Positions 45,743 to 54,098 of a stretch of 64,000 nt of DNA are shown here, in pieces (the stretch's first letter is position 1; the number at the start of each line of letters is the position of its first letter). The notes below the pieces were generated by a model, which made no database searches, had not been told where the DNA came from, and saw only the letters and a program-made list of their open reading frames with translations. The stretch comes from an uncultured Bacteroidota bacterium (lineage in GTDB: Bacteria > Bacteroidota > Bacteroidia > Flavobacteriales > Flavobacteriaceae). The translations under genes were made by a program, and so were the position numbers. The stretch is from NCBI GenBank assembly GCA_913062555.1, contig CAJXVU010000006.1, positions 51,186 through 115,185 of the forward strand, in the 5' to 3' direction.

Positions 45743-46354
45743 CTACGCAGTGACTACTCTAGAATGTTCCATAAAATAGGCCTCAAAGCGTTTTAGTTTC
45801 GGATGCATTTTTTCGGAGTATAGTACATACTGGCATTTTTTAATACTTTGAGTAATCGACATAAGCGCAATATATGCGGATTGTTGAATAAGAAAATCGG
45901 CGTCGTCTATACTAAATATCTTCAATTGAGAGCTGCTTACTCCATTTGATAAAAACAACTTATTCAATGTGCCTATCGTGGAAATAAGAATGTCTATCCC
46001 TTCATAGATTTCAGATTTTTGCAGATCAATATGTAGCTTTTCATGCCCCACATAAACCCGTAAAGAATTATGTTTAGTATGTGCTAAAAAAGCATCATAT
46101 AATTCTATTGCCCTTTCCCTATTTTCTACAAGAACAATCGCCCTTGGTGTGTTTCCAACGGCTTCGCATTTCAATTTTTGTAAGGTCGTAAGTATCAATG
46201 TGGTCGTTTTGCCACTATTTTTTGCAGCATTGCAAAAAACATTGGCACCACTTTTTATTATAGGAATACTGCGACGCTGAAAAGACGTAGGTGTTGTTAT
46301 TTCTTGATCCGCTAGCATCTCTTTGATATCGGAATGTAATTTTTTAAAAGGCAT
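45743..46354 (-). CDS. Half-length DEAD-box helicase-like protein (RecA domain 1 only)
   Basis: A 203-residue protein matching the first RecA-like domain of DEAD-box RNA helicases. It has a Q-motif-like TPTSFQRRSIPII, Walker A AAKNSGKTTT, and ISTIGTL in place of motif Ib. Motif II is IDDAD instead of DEAD. Motif III (SAT) is replaced by LYSEK. The entire second domain with motifs IV-VI is absent and the ORF ends normally, so helicase activity as such is unlikely. It may be an ATP- or RNA-binding regulatory derivative. Similar short proteins are annotated in flavobacteria as helicases. Confidence 0.72.
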   Translation of the reverse strand: MPFKKLHSDIKEMLADQEITTPTSFQRRSIPIIKSGANVFCNAAKNSGKTTTLILTTLQKLKCEAVGNTPRAIVLVENRERAIELYDAFLAHTKHNSLRVYVGHEKLHIDLQKSEIYEGIDILISTIGTLNKLFLSNGVSSSQLKIFSIDDADFLIQQSAYIALMSITQSIKKCQYVLYSEKMHPKLKRFEAYFMEHSRVVTA

Positions 46355-46454
46355 AGGAATTAAAGCGATTACTGTTTGGCGTAGTATTTATAATAATTAG
46401 GACAAATATACTACCTGCGATCGACATAAATGGGTGTAATTATAATATTAAAAA

Positions 46455-46483
46455 TTGATTAATAGAAATATTGTTTATATTTG
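46455..46483 (+). promoter_or_regulatory. Promoter of the tetR/GNAT operon
   Basis: TTG (46455-46457) and TATATTTG (46476-46483) match the Bacteroidota -33 and -7 boxes with an 18-base spacer. The operator palindrome begins two bases after the -7 box. Confidence 0.7.
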
Positions 46484-46484
46484 C

Positions 46485-46506
46485 AAACTGACTGGTCAGT
46501 CAGTTT
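46485..46506. promoter_or_regulatory. 22-bp palindromic operator for the 46519 TetR
   Basis: AAACTGACTG-GT-CAGTCAGTTT has perfect 10-bp arms around a 2-base centre. It covers the expected transcription start, 12 bases before the tetR ATG. It contains the TGACTGGTCAGTCA type of core seen at TetR/AcrR operators. Confidence 0.82.
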
Positions 46507-46518
46507 TATATTTAGTTT

Positions 46519-47079
46519 ATGAAAGACAACCGAGAATTAATCATTGAAGTCGCCACTAAATTTTTTTCAGAAAGAGGATTTGAGAATACCTCCATGTCCA
46601 AAGTATGTGAAGCGGCCAAGGTCTCTAAAGGATTAATCTTTCATCATTTTAAAACTAAAGATGATTTATTACGAGAAATATTTAAGAAAACAACAGACCT
46701 AATTATTGAAATTAACAATACTAATCAGCAAGATTATACACCAAAGGAGGAACTGTTAGAACTTATAAATTCCTTTTTTATACAGTTGGAAAAGGACAAA
46801 TTATTCTTCCAATTGAATTTGAGTATGATCGTACAACCAAAAACGAGAATGCTGTTAAATGACTTAATACAAGAACGGTCATCATTTATTCTGCAATCAG
46901 TCAAAGGTGTTTTTGAAAAAATTGATTCTAAAAATGCGCTTATTATGAGTTATCTATTTATTGCAGAACTGGATGGAATCGCGCTTAATTATTTAGGGAT
47001 TTTTGATACCTATCCATTAGAAGAAATAAAAGCCCAATTATTACAAAAATACACAAACAATGAAATTTATAAAAACTGA
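46519..47079 (+). CDS. TetR/AcrR family transcriptional regulator
   Basis: A 186-residue repressor with N-terminal HTH (TSMSKVCEAAKVSKGLIFHHF, and KTKDDLL). The C-terminal ligand-binding domain is helical and not assignable to a ligand. A consensus promoter with a palindromic operator precedes it, indicating autoregulation. Its 3' end overlaps the next gene, a GNAT acetyltransferase, by 20 bases, so the two are co-expressed. Confidence 0.9.
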   Translation: MKDNRELIIEVATKFFSERGFENTSMSKVCEAAKVSKGLIFHHFKTKDDLLREIFKKTTDLIIEINNTNQQDYTPKEELLELINSFFIQLEKDKLFFQLNLSMIVQPKTRMLLNDLIQERSSFILQSVKGVFEKIDSKNALIMSYLFIAELDGIALNYLGIFDTYPLEEIKAQLLQKYTNNEIYKN

Positions 47080-47860
47080 TAATATTGAAGAAATTAATGC
47101 CTTACGAGTTGAACTATATCAAAAACTTACCGCTCCAATTGATGTCATGTGGGAAAAGCTATATATAGATTCTGCACAGCATTTCTTTATAGAAAATAAT
47201 GAAGAAAATATTGGGTACTGTTGTATTGATGATAAAGGAAGTTTGCTACAACTTTTTCTTAAAAAGGAGTATCATACTTTGATGAATAAAGTGATCACTT
47301 CTTTAATTGAAGCGAAAAAAATCAGTTCGGCAAGTTTAAGTTCTAATGAACCTATCTCATATAATACCTGTTTGCACCATTCAAAATCAATAGCCACAAA
47401 TACATTTTGTTTTCAACACTCAAATACAATAATAGACTCAAAATCTTCATTAAAATTAGAGTTAGCTCTAGAAGATAATATACCATCAATTAAATCTTTT
47501 TTAAAAGAACAAATCGGTATGGATGATACTTTTGGTTATACAGAAAATCTTGTTGCAAGAAAAGAGATCTATACGGTCACCAATAATGATGAGATCATTG
47601 CTACAAGTGAATGTAGATGGAGTGACTCTCAACCAGAGATTGCAGATTTAGGCATTATAGTGAACAAGAATCATCGAGGAAAAGGAATCGCAACGCAAGT
47701 CTTACAAATTCAAGCAAACAGGGTACTTAAAGCAAATAGAAAACCAATATGCTCAACCACTTTTGATAATATCGCTTCACGAAAAGCAATAGAACGGGCC
47801 GGTTTTTATTGTTCTAATATCATTTTTGATATGAATTTTGTTAACGATAACAACAAGTAA
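47060..47860 (+). CDS. GNAT family N-acetyltransferase
   Basis: A 266-residue protein. The C-terminal 110 residues form a GNAT domain with motif A IVNKNHRGKGIATQVLQIQA and the later FDNIASRKAIERAGF. The N-terminal half (about 1-140) is less conserved and may be a degenerate GNAT-like domain. It overlaps the tetR gene and is read from the same operator. Substrate unknown; the regulator partner suggests a role in small-molecule modification. It ends 2 bases before the rsgA remnant. Confidence 0.82.
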   Translation: MKFIKTDNIEEINALRVELYQKLTAPIDVMWEKLYIDSAQHFFIENNEENIGYCCIDDKGSLLQLFLKKEYHTLMNKVITSLIEAKKISSASLSSNEPISYNTCLHHSKSIATNTFCFQHSNTIIDSKSSLKLELALEDNIPSIKSFLKEQIGMDDTFGYTENLVARKEIYTVTNNDEIIATSECRWSDSQPEIADLGIIVNKNHRGKGIATQVLQIQANRVLKANRKPICSTTFDNIASRKAIERAGFYCSNIIFDMNFVNDNNK

Positions 47861-47862
47861 TA

Positions 47863-48047
47863 ATGACAATTAATGATTTAGGATATAACGAAGCAATAGA
47901 AAAGTATAGGAAAACGGAACAAAGGCCGACTTTTGGTATTGGGGGAGTTATTTCGGAACATAAAGATCGATATACAATAAAGAATGATATTGCAGAATAA
48001 GTACTAAATAATAGAATTTTGTTTTCTGCAATCTCAGAAAACTTCGG
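47863..48047 (+). pseudogene. rsgA: 5' remnant of rsgA (ribosome small subunit-dependent GTPase A)
   Basis: An ORF of 45 codons (47863-48000) begins MTINDLGYNEAIEKYR and continues GGVISEHKDRYTIKND, very like the N-terminal OB-fold of Bacteroidota RsgA. After the TAA at 47998 the same frame reads VLNNRILFSAISENFG before another stop, which again fits RsgA (LRFTA-type strand). The GTPase domain is missing. A functional rsgA is presumably elsewhere. It lies 2 bases after the GNAT stop, so the fragment may have been brought in with the tetR/GNAT pair. It is too short for the ORF track. Confidence 0.65.
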
Positions 48048-48094
48048 CTAAAACAGCACAAAGCCTTAAGAATTAACCTTTTATTTAATAGCTT

Positions 48095-48802
48095 TTAATT
48101 ATTAATTAACTTAATAATTTCTTTATAGGACGCTCCAATCGGAATTTCAATACCGCCAAGCAAGACAACATCTTTTGCGGTTAAAGTCGCAATTTTTTTG
48201 GTATTAATAATATAAGAACGATGGACCCTCAAAAAATAGGAAGGGAGCTTTTGAGCAAAAGTGCTTATTTTATCTTTTGTAATTATGGTCGCATTTACAG
48301 TATGAATTCTCACATAGTCCTTAATACTGTCAATAAACAGAATGTTGTTAAACTCAATTCTAATCATCTTTTTGTTTGAATTAACAAAGATGTGATCTGA
48401 TGTGATATCCATTTCTAATGATTCGCGAGAAGTTGGATGCATGGCGGCATTCAATGCCCTGTATTTATTGATAGATTTATAAAACCGAATAAAGGATATT
48501 GGCTTTAATAAATAATCAATGATATCTAATTCATAACCTTCCAATGCATATTCTCTGTAGGCAGTTGTTAATATCACCTTTGGTTGTATAGTCGTATTCT
48601 TTATGAAGTCGATACCTGTAACTACAGGCATTTGGATATCTAAAAATAGAAGGTCAACGGTAGAATCTTGAAGAAAATGTCCCGCAGCTATAGGGTTGTC
48701 AAATGTTGATACAAGTTCGAGGTCTGGCACTTGCATTATGTGTTTTTCAAGCACCTTAATGGCTAGCGGCTCATCATCTATGACCATACATTTTATTCCC
48801 AT
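48095..48802 (-). CDS. LytTR-family response regulator
   Basis: A 235-residue response regulator. The receiver domain has acidic pocket MVIDDEP, phosphorylated Asp in LLFLDIQMP and the switch Thr/Lys region LTTAYREYALEGYELDIIDY, then LLKPI. From about residue 130 a LytTR DNA-binding domain follows (YVRIHTVNATIITKDKI, then FLRVHRSYIIN). It starts one base after the end of its kinase gene, forming an operon. The pair is transcribed away from the FGE-like gene at 50142, its probable target region. Confidence 0.92.
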   Translation of the reverse strand: MGIKCMVIDDEPLAIKVLEKHIMQVPDLELVSTFDNPIAAGHFLQDSTVDLLFLDIQMPVVTGIDFIKNTTIQPKVILTTAYREYALEGYELDIIDYLLKPISFIRFYKSINKYRALNAAMHPTSRESLEMDITSDHIFVNSNKKMIRIEFNNILFIDSIKDYVRIHTVNATIITKDKISTFAQKLPSYFLRVHRSYIINTKKIATLTAKDVVLLGGIEIPIGASYKEIIKLINN

Positions 48803-48803
48803 T

Positions 48804-49880
48804 TTACGTTAAATTAATGTTTAATAATACTTGAAAATCTTTATCTGTTTTGGTGCTTTTCAAGTTATAGTTATCTTTATAGTTCAGTTCTAATTGTCGT
48901 TGTGCATTGGAAAATCCAATTCCAGAACGTGATTCATCTTCCTTATTGTCTGGACTATTAGCAAAGATCGTATTAAAAACTTTAAACGAAAGTTTTTCTT
49001 CGTTTGTGGTTAATTCAATTTGAATTACCGAGTCCTTGATAATATTACTCGCCCCGTGTTTAAAAGCGTTTTCGACAAATGAGATCAGGATTAAGGGTGC
49101 GATCATTACGGTGGGACTATGAAGATGGTATGTAAAGTTCAATGTTAACTTATTGCCATACCGTAGCGATTCCAAATCTAAATAATCCTGTATAAAGCCA
49201 ATTTCTTTTGTTAATGGAACTTCATCATCTTTACACTGATAAAGCATATAATCTAACATGTCTGATAGTTTCAAAACAACTTCAGGTGCTTTTTCAGACT
49301 GGTATAATGTTAATGCATATAAATTATTTAAAGTATTGAACAAAAAATGCGGATTTGTTTGTGCCTTTAAAAATTTAAGTTCAGTATTTGCTTTTTCTTT
49401 TTGTAAAACTTCAAGTTGATGACGTTCTTCAAAACGGTCTTTAAATGCCTTCGTCATAAACATTAAAAAAACGAATACATAGACTGATGGAAAATAAACT
49501 ACAGCCAAATGAAATGGGTCTTTTACTATTTCTAGTAAGCTTTCCTCTTCGAAGTATTCAGGAGTAAAAATTTCGGACAAGTACAGCCCTGAAAACCTTG
49601 AGAAAACTAAAAATACATATACAGATATCAAAAAAGAGCATCCAAATTTGAGATATTTCTTTTTAAATAAAAGTTTAGGAACCTGATAATAAACTAAAAA
49701 ATAACTTGCTAATAATTGGGCAGGTAAAAAACTCAAACTACTGATTAGCGTCTTTTTAACACTACCATCATTTAATGCCGCTAATACAGGTAAACTTATA
49801 ACTAATAGAAACCAAAATATGAAATGTGAAACAACCCTATTCTGAATAACCCAATCTATAAAGTTCTTTTTTTTAACCAT
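48804..49880 (-). CDS. LytS/YehU-type sensor histidine kinase
   Basis: An inner-membrane kinase with about four transmembrane helices in the first 150 residues, a short coiled coil, and the His_kinase domain with phospho-acceptor motif LKAQTNPHFLFNTLNNLYAL. The N and G boxes are visible in PLILISFVENAFKHGASN and SGIGFSNAQRQL. The track start (49952) adds 24 residues. The ATG at 49880 (MVKKKNFIDWVIQNR) is the usual beginning of this family. Partner of the adjacent LytTR regulator. Confidence 0.88.
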   Translation of the reverse strand: MVKKKNFIDWVIQNRVVSHFIFWFLLVISLPVLAALNDGSVKKTLISSLSFLPAQLLASYFLVYYQVPKLLFKKKYLKFGCSFLISVYVFLVFSRFSGLYLSEIFTPEYFEEESLLEIVKDPFHLAVVYFPSVYVFVFLMFMTKAFKDRFEERHQLEVLQKEKANTELKFLKAQTNPHFLFNTLNNLYALTLYQSEKAPEVVLKLSDMLDYMLYQCKDDEVPLTKEIGFIQDYLDLESLRYGNKLTLNFTYHLHSPTVMIAPLILISFVENAFKHGASNIIKDSVIQIELTTNEEKLSFKVFNTIFANSPDNKEDESRSGIGFSNAQRQLELNYKDNYNLKSTKTDKDFQVLLNINLT

Positions 49881-50141
49881 AGCGTATAAATATATAAAAT
49901 ATGACTCTAGAATTTCTTTAAAAAAGACGAATCTTGATAATCTATTGCCCAAACCATGTTTTCTACGGATTTTGAATATTTTCTGTTACTAATAGGTTTA
50001 TTTCCGCTAGTAGCTTTCGTTCATCTATTTTACAATATTTCCATTATCACTTTCGATACGTTTGTCTAAAACTAATATTAAATTGAGGAGTTAGAGGTAT
50101 AGTTGCTTCTAATGAACCGAAAATAATAGAAACTAAAAACT

Positions 50142-50900
50142 ATGAAAAACATAACACGATTAATTTATGTAGCCCTTCTATTAATAACAAGCATTAGCTT
50201 TGGACAGAACCTACCAAAATTTGTGCATGTAGAAGGCGGTACTTTTACTATGGGAGACGAAAGAGGCTTGGGCAATGAAGATCAACGACCTACCCATGAG
50301 GTTACCCTAGAGAGTTTTAATATAAGCCAAACCGAGGTTACCGTAGCCCAATATCGCTATTATTGTGATACCACAGGAGTAGCTATGCCCAAAGAACCTA
50401 GTTGGGGTTGGCAAGACAACCACCCTATGGTAAATGTAAGCTGGCGTGATGCTATGGATTATGCAGATTGGCTTTCTAATGAGCTAGACCAAGAAGTACG
50501 TCTCCCTTATGAGGCAGAATGGGAATATGCAGCACGTGGTGGTAATAAATCTAAAGGTTACAAGTACAGTGGCGCGAATAACATAGCCGATGTGAGTTGG
50601 TATGATGTTAATTCTGACAATACAACAAATGCTGTAGCTGGCAAAAAAGCCAACGAATTAGGCCTTTACGATATGAGCGGTAATACTTTAGAATGGTGCA
50701 TGGATAAATATGGAGGCTATACCAACAGCCCTAAAGATAACCCTAAAGGTGCTACTAAAGGGGATAGAAGGATCATACGTGGTGGTGGATGGCAACTTGA
50801 TCCCACTTTTAGCAGTGTTGCTTTTCGTTACGCAAGTTCCTTTACTGGTGAGTTATATGAGTATTTTGGGTTTCGGGTGGCATCGAATAAAAAAAAATAA
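50142..50900 (+). CDS. Secreted formylglycine-generating-enzyme-like (SUMF1/FGE-sulfatase) protein
   Basis: A 252-residue protein with signal peptide MKNITRLIYVALLLITSISFGQ, then a complete SUMF1/FGE fold. It has GGTFTMGDERGLGNEDQRP, SQTEVTVAQYRYYCD, LPYEAEWEYAARGG, LGLYDMSGNTLEWCMD and RIIRGGGWQ. The C-terminal end is YFGFRVAS, without the cysteine pair used by true formylglycine-generating enzymes. It is therefore probably a binding or otherwise modified enzyme, as often seen in Bacteroidota. It is divergent from a LytTR/LytS pair and followed by PD40 lipoproteins. Confidence 0.8.
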   Translation: MKNITRLIYVALLLITSISFGQNLPKFVHVEGGTFTMGDERGLGNEDQRPTHEVTLESFNISQTEVTVAQYRYYCDTTGVAMPKEPSWGWQDNHPMVNVSWRDAMDYADWLSNELDQEVRLPYEAEWEYAARGGNKSKGYKYSGANNIADVSWYDVNSDNTTNAVAGKKANELGLYDMSGNTLEWCMDKYGGYTNSPKDNPKGATKGDRRIIRGGGWQLDPTFSSVAFRYASSFTGELYEYFGFRVASNKKK

Positions 50901-51006
50901 CAAAGAAAGGCTAGCAAAAGCCCAAAAAGGCAATAATCAAATTTAACTAATTTATAAATTGAGGAATCAGTGGTCTGCCAACCTCTAATTAATACATCTA
51001 AAAACA

Positions 51007-51915
51007 ATGCATAAAGCGAATATTATTTTAATACTTTTTTTAGTGTTACTTTTAAATGCCTGCAAAGCGAACAAGCAACAGCAAACAACCAGTAATGCTG
51101 CAACTATTGAAAATTCATATCTTAATCAAACTCTACCAGGTCTAATTCCAGAAATGTTTGCTCCTGGCTTAGTTTCAACCGATAATTGGGAAGTAGGTGG
51201 TGTCTTTACACCAGATTTAAAAGAATTTTATTTCCTCAGAGAAATTGGAGAAAAGGAGGAAGATTTAAAGCAAGTATTCATGATGATTGAACAGAAAGAC
51301 AATGGAAATTGGGAAGAGTCTCAGATTTCAGGTCGGGTAGGTCAGGCTTTTATTTCACCAGATGGTAAAATCATGCATTTAGGAAGAAGGTATAAAGTGC
51401 GTACCGATTCCGGTTGGTCAGAGATTAAAAGGTTAGGGGCTCCTTATGATACCATTCCCATCATGCGAATGACGTCTTCGGCAAAAGGAACCTATGCTTT
51501 TGATGAAGCTGTGGAAGGTAGGAGTATTCTTCGTTATTCACGATTGATTAATGGCAAACGTGAAGAACCCAAACCTTTTCCCAAAGAGATTAACACCGGA
51601 AAGCACAATGCACATCCTTTTATAGCTCCTGATGAATCCTATGTTCTGTGGGACGGTCAACGAGACAATGGTCCCAGGAATGCCGAAATCTATGTGAGTT
51701 TTAAACAACCCAATGGTACATGGGGTCAAGCCATCAAACTGGGTAAAGAGATCAACACTAAAGCTTCAGAATTTGGTGCACGTGTGACCCCCGATGGAAA
51801 ATATTTATTTTTCAATAGGAATACGGGCAAAGTAAAGCCAACAGACAAATACGAAAATACAGATATCTTCTGGGTGGATGCAAAAGTTATTGAAACACTC
51901 AGGCCAAAGGACTAA
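51007..51915 (+). CDS. PD40-repeat beta-propeller lipoprotein, paralogue 1
   Basis: A 302-residue lipoprotein with lipobox LLLNAC (Cys about 19). The mature part is a WD40-like PD40 propeller: FAPGLVSTDNWE, FTPDLKEFYF, FISPDGKIMHLG, FIAPDESYVLWDGQRDNG, and VTPDGKYLFFNRN. It ends DAKVIETLRPKD. It is 16 bases before paralogue 2, and a third related gene lies at the window end. These domains resemble TolB-type propellers and bind peptides or glycans; the role here is unknown. Confidence 0.8.
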   Translation: MHKANIILILFLVLLLNACKANKQQQTTSNAATIENSYLNQTLPGLIPEMFAPGLVSTDNWEVGGVFTPDLKEFYFLREIGEKEEDLKQVFMMIEQKDNGNWEESQISGRVGQAFISPDGKIMHLGRRYKVRTDSGWSEIKRLGAPYDTIPIMRMTSSAKGTYAFDEAVEGRSILRYSRLINGKREEPKPFPKEINTGKHNAHPFIAPDESYVLWDGQRDNGPRNAEIYVSFKQPNGTWGQAIKLGKEINTKASEFGARVTPDGKYLFFNRNTGKVKPTDKYENTDIFWVDAKVIETLRPKD

Positions 51916-51931
51916 TTCATAAAGCAAAACA

Positions 51932-52840
51932 ATGAAAAAAGCACATTTTATTTTAATACTTGTATCGGTACTATTTTTAAATGCCTGTAATACTAAAAAA
52001 GAACAGACAAAAGGGAATGTTGTCTCAACTATAGAAAATCCATATCTAGGGCAGAAGCCACCAAGAATGACGCCTATTCCATTTGCACCTGGACTTGTTT
52101 CTACTGAAATTTATGAATATGATGGTGCATTTACACCTGATATGAAATCATTTTATTTTATCAGAAGAGGGGAAAAAAATATAAAATCAACTTTTTACGA
52201 ATACAAGTACAATGATACCACAGAGGTTTGGGGAAAATCAGTAGTGGCTTCTCCTTGGATTGGACGACCAGTAATTTCTCCAGACGGTAACACCATGCAT
52301 TTAGGTGATCGTTATCTAAAAAGAACTAACTCTGGATGGTCTAAAATACAAAATCTTGAGCCTCCTATTGTAAGTAATGATTCTATGTATATTATGAGGC
52401 TATCTGAGGCTGCTAACGGAACTTATTATTTTGATACTTATAAAGAGGGAGATTCAACATTCCCAATAAGGTATTCACGATTATTAAATGGAAAATATGA
52501 AGAGCCCAAAGCGTTACCCAAAGCTATAAACACTGGTGCTTTTTTAAGTCACCCTTTTATTGCTCCTGATGAATCCTATATATTATATGATGCTCAAAGG
52601 GAAAATGGTTATGGAGATGCAGATATTTATATCAGTTTTAAACAGAAAGATGGTACTTGGGGTAATGGAATTAATTTAGGTGATAAAATAAATACAGATG
52701 CTTGGGAAGCTTCTGCAAGTATAACACCCGATGGCAAATACCTTTTCTTTAGTAGAAATGTAGGCTCTGAAGATTATGAGAATGTCGATATTTTTTGGGT
52801 GGATGCTCAGATTATTGAAACACTCAGGCCTAAAGAATAA
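51932..52840 (+). CDS. PD40-repeat beta-propeller lipoprotein, paralogue 2
   Basis: A 302-residue lipoprotein with lipobox LFLNAC, the same length and layout as the preceding gene (FAPGLVSTEIYE, FTPDMKSFYFIRR, VISPDGNTMHLG, FIAPDESYILYDAQRENG, ITPDGKYLFFSRN, DAQIIETLRPKE). The two are tandem duplicates with considerable divergence. It is expected in the outer or inner membrane facing the periplasm or outside. Confidence 0.8.
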   Translation: MKKAHFILILVSVLFLNACNTKKEQTKGNVVSTIENPYLGQKPPRMTPIPFAPGLVSTEIYEYDGAFTPDMKSFYFIRRGEKNIKSTFYEYKYNDTTEVWGKSVVASPWIGRPVISPDGNTMHLGDRYLKRTNSGWSKIQNLEPPIVSNDSMYIMRLSEAANGTYYFDTYKEGDSTFPIRYSRLLNGKYEEPKALPKAINTGAFLSHPFIAPDESYILYDAQRENGYGDADIYISFKQKDGTWGNGINLGDKINTDAWEASASITPDGKYLFFSRNVGSEDYENVDIFWVDAQIIETLRPKE

Positions 52841-52968
52841 TCCATAAAACAAATTGAGCTTCGTGGCCATTAAAAGTTATACTTCTCCCTAAGACCTACA
52901 ATTTTTTAAGAAGACCTCGTATGTTTTTTTATATTTATAGCTTCATTCTAATCTAATGAATCCTTAAA

Positions 52969-53952
52969 ATGAAAAAAAACATTCTTATTGTAATTCTATT
53001 AATCTTTGCAGGATACTTTGGCTACGACCATCTTTCTAATCAAGAAACAAGTTTTAAAAAGGACATCGAGTTTGCAGCGAATACTAATTTTGATTTTGTG
53101 GTAACTCCTATTGCTGAAAATGTTTATAGCATCGTTTCACCATCATTTGGTTTGCCTACCCCTGAAAACAAAGGCTGGAATTCCAATAGTCACTTTGTTG
53201 TTACTAAAAAAGGAGTATTGCTTTTTGATACTGGATCCTCTGAATTAATAGGGAACAAAATTAAAAGCGCCATTAAATCAGTCACTGATCAACCGGTGCG
53301 TTGGGTGATTAATTCCCACAGTCATGCCGATCATTGGCTAGGTAATGCGGCGTTTACAGATACTGGTGCTGAAATTATTTCAAGTAATGCAGCGCTGACA
53401 GCCATGAAAGAGGATGGACAGGGCGCTGTGGCATTTTATTCCCGCGTGACTAAAGGGACAATCGGAGCTACACAACTTGTATATCCGACTTTGTTATTGG
53501 GTAAAGGACAAACGCGTAATTTTGGGGGAGTAGCTGTTGAATTCATTTTCTCTAATGATGGACATTCTCCAGGAGATATTTTGATGTGGTTACCAAAACA
53601 GAAAATCATATTTGGCGGAGATGTATTAAGTTCGGATTGGATGCCGATTATTACAGGCCATGGTAATGTTCCGAATTTTATTAACACCCTATACACTATT
53701 GCAAAGTTAAACCCCACAATCGTTTTAACAGGACACGGTAAAGCCACCACGGTAAAGTCGGTAATACGAGATGCCGATTTATTATCAAGCGTTTGGACAC
53801 AAGTCAAAGCGGATTTTGGAAATGGTAAAAATCCCAATGCAACCCTGTTAGATATCAAAGCAAAACTGGGGCCAAAATATAGACTCTTATATAATGATTT
53901 CGTCACCGAAATTGAGAGACATGTTAAACTGATGTATACATTACAGCAGTAG
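52969..53952 (+). CDS. Metallo-beta-lactamase fold hydrolase (secreted or membrane anchored)
   Basis: A 327-residue protein with an N-terminal hydrophobic anchor (about 4-21). The MBL active site is complete: NSHSHADHWLGN (HxHxDH), DGHSPGDILMW (His), FGGDVLSSDW (Asp) and LTGHGKAT (His). It resembles the broad SoxH/QuiP-like and B1-like lineage. The substrate is unknown, and beta-lactam hydrolysis cannot be claimed from the motif alone. It is 128 bases after the second PD40 lipoprotein on the same strand. Confidence 0.85.
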   Translation: MKKNILIVILLIFAGYFGYDHLSNQETSFKKDIEFAANTNFDFVVTPIAENVYSIVSPSFGLPTPENKGWNSNSHFVVTKKGVLLFDTGSSELIGNKIKSAIKSVTDQPVRWVINSHSHADHWLGNAAFTDTGAEIISSNAALTAMKEDGQGAVAFYSRVTKGTIGATQLVYPTLLLGKGQTRNFGGVAVEFIFSNDGHSPGDILMWLPKQKIIFGGDVLSSDWMPIITGHGNVPNFINTLYTIAKLNPTIVLTGHGKATTVKSVIRDADLLSSVWTQVKADFGNGKNPNATLLDIKAKLGPKYRLLYNDFVTEIERHVKLMYTLQQ

Positions 53953-54020
53953 AAGATTTTCCTAAAAATGAAATGCTTCTAAAACATTGAGAATAAATAT
54001 TTTTCATGGAATCCAAAAAA

Positions 54021-54089
54021 AGAAGCGAAAGTGAAGCTTCACGATTTCTTATGCAATAGATCTTTATGAGTAAATGAATGTAGAATACA
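54021..54089. repeat. Imperfect direct repeat, left copy
   Basis: About 69 bases starting AGAAGCGAAAG and containing GAAGCTTCACG and ATGAGTAAATG. By eye it matches the 54962-55030 copy at roughly 56 of 69 positions. The two copies flank the gene at 54099-54791. Confidence 0.75.
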
Positions 54090-54098
54090 TTAAATAAA

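Noticed and set aside
50710-50946. 78-residue plus-strand ORF overlapping the end of the FGE-like gene
   Set aside because: It is a different frame of the FGE gene's C-terminal coding region; no conserved motif.
53436-53906. 156-residue minus-strand ORF opposite the MBL-fold gene
   Set aside because: Long for a shadow, but the sense frame carries all MBL metal motifs and the antisense frame has no recognisable signature.
52969-53952. Antibiotic resistance beta-lactamase
   Set aside because: The HxHxDH site only shows the MBL fold; many unrelated hydrolases share it, so no resistance function is claimed.
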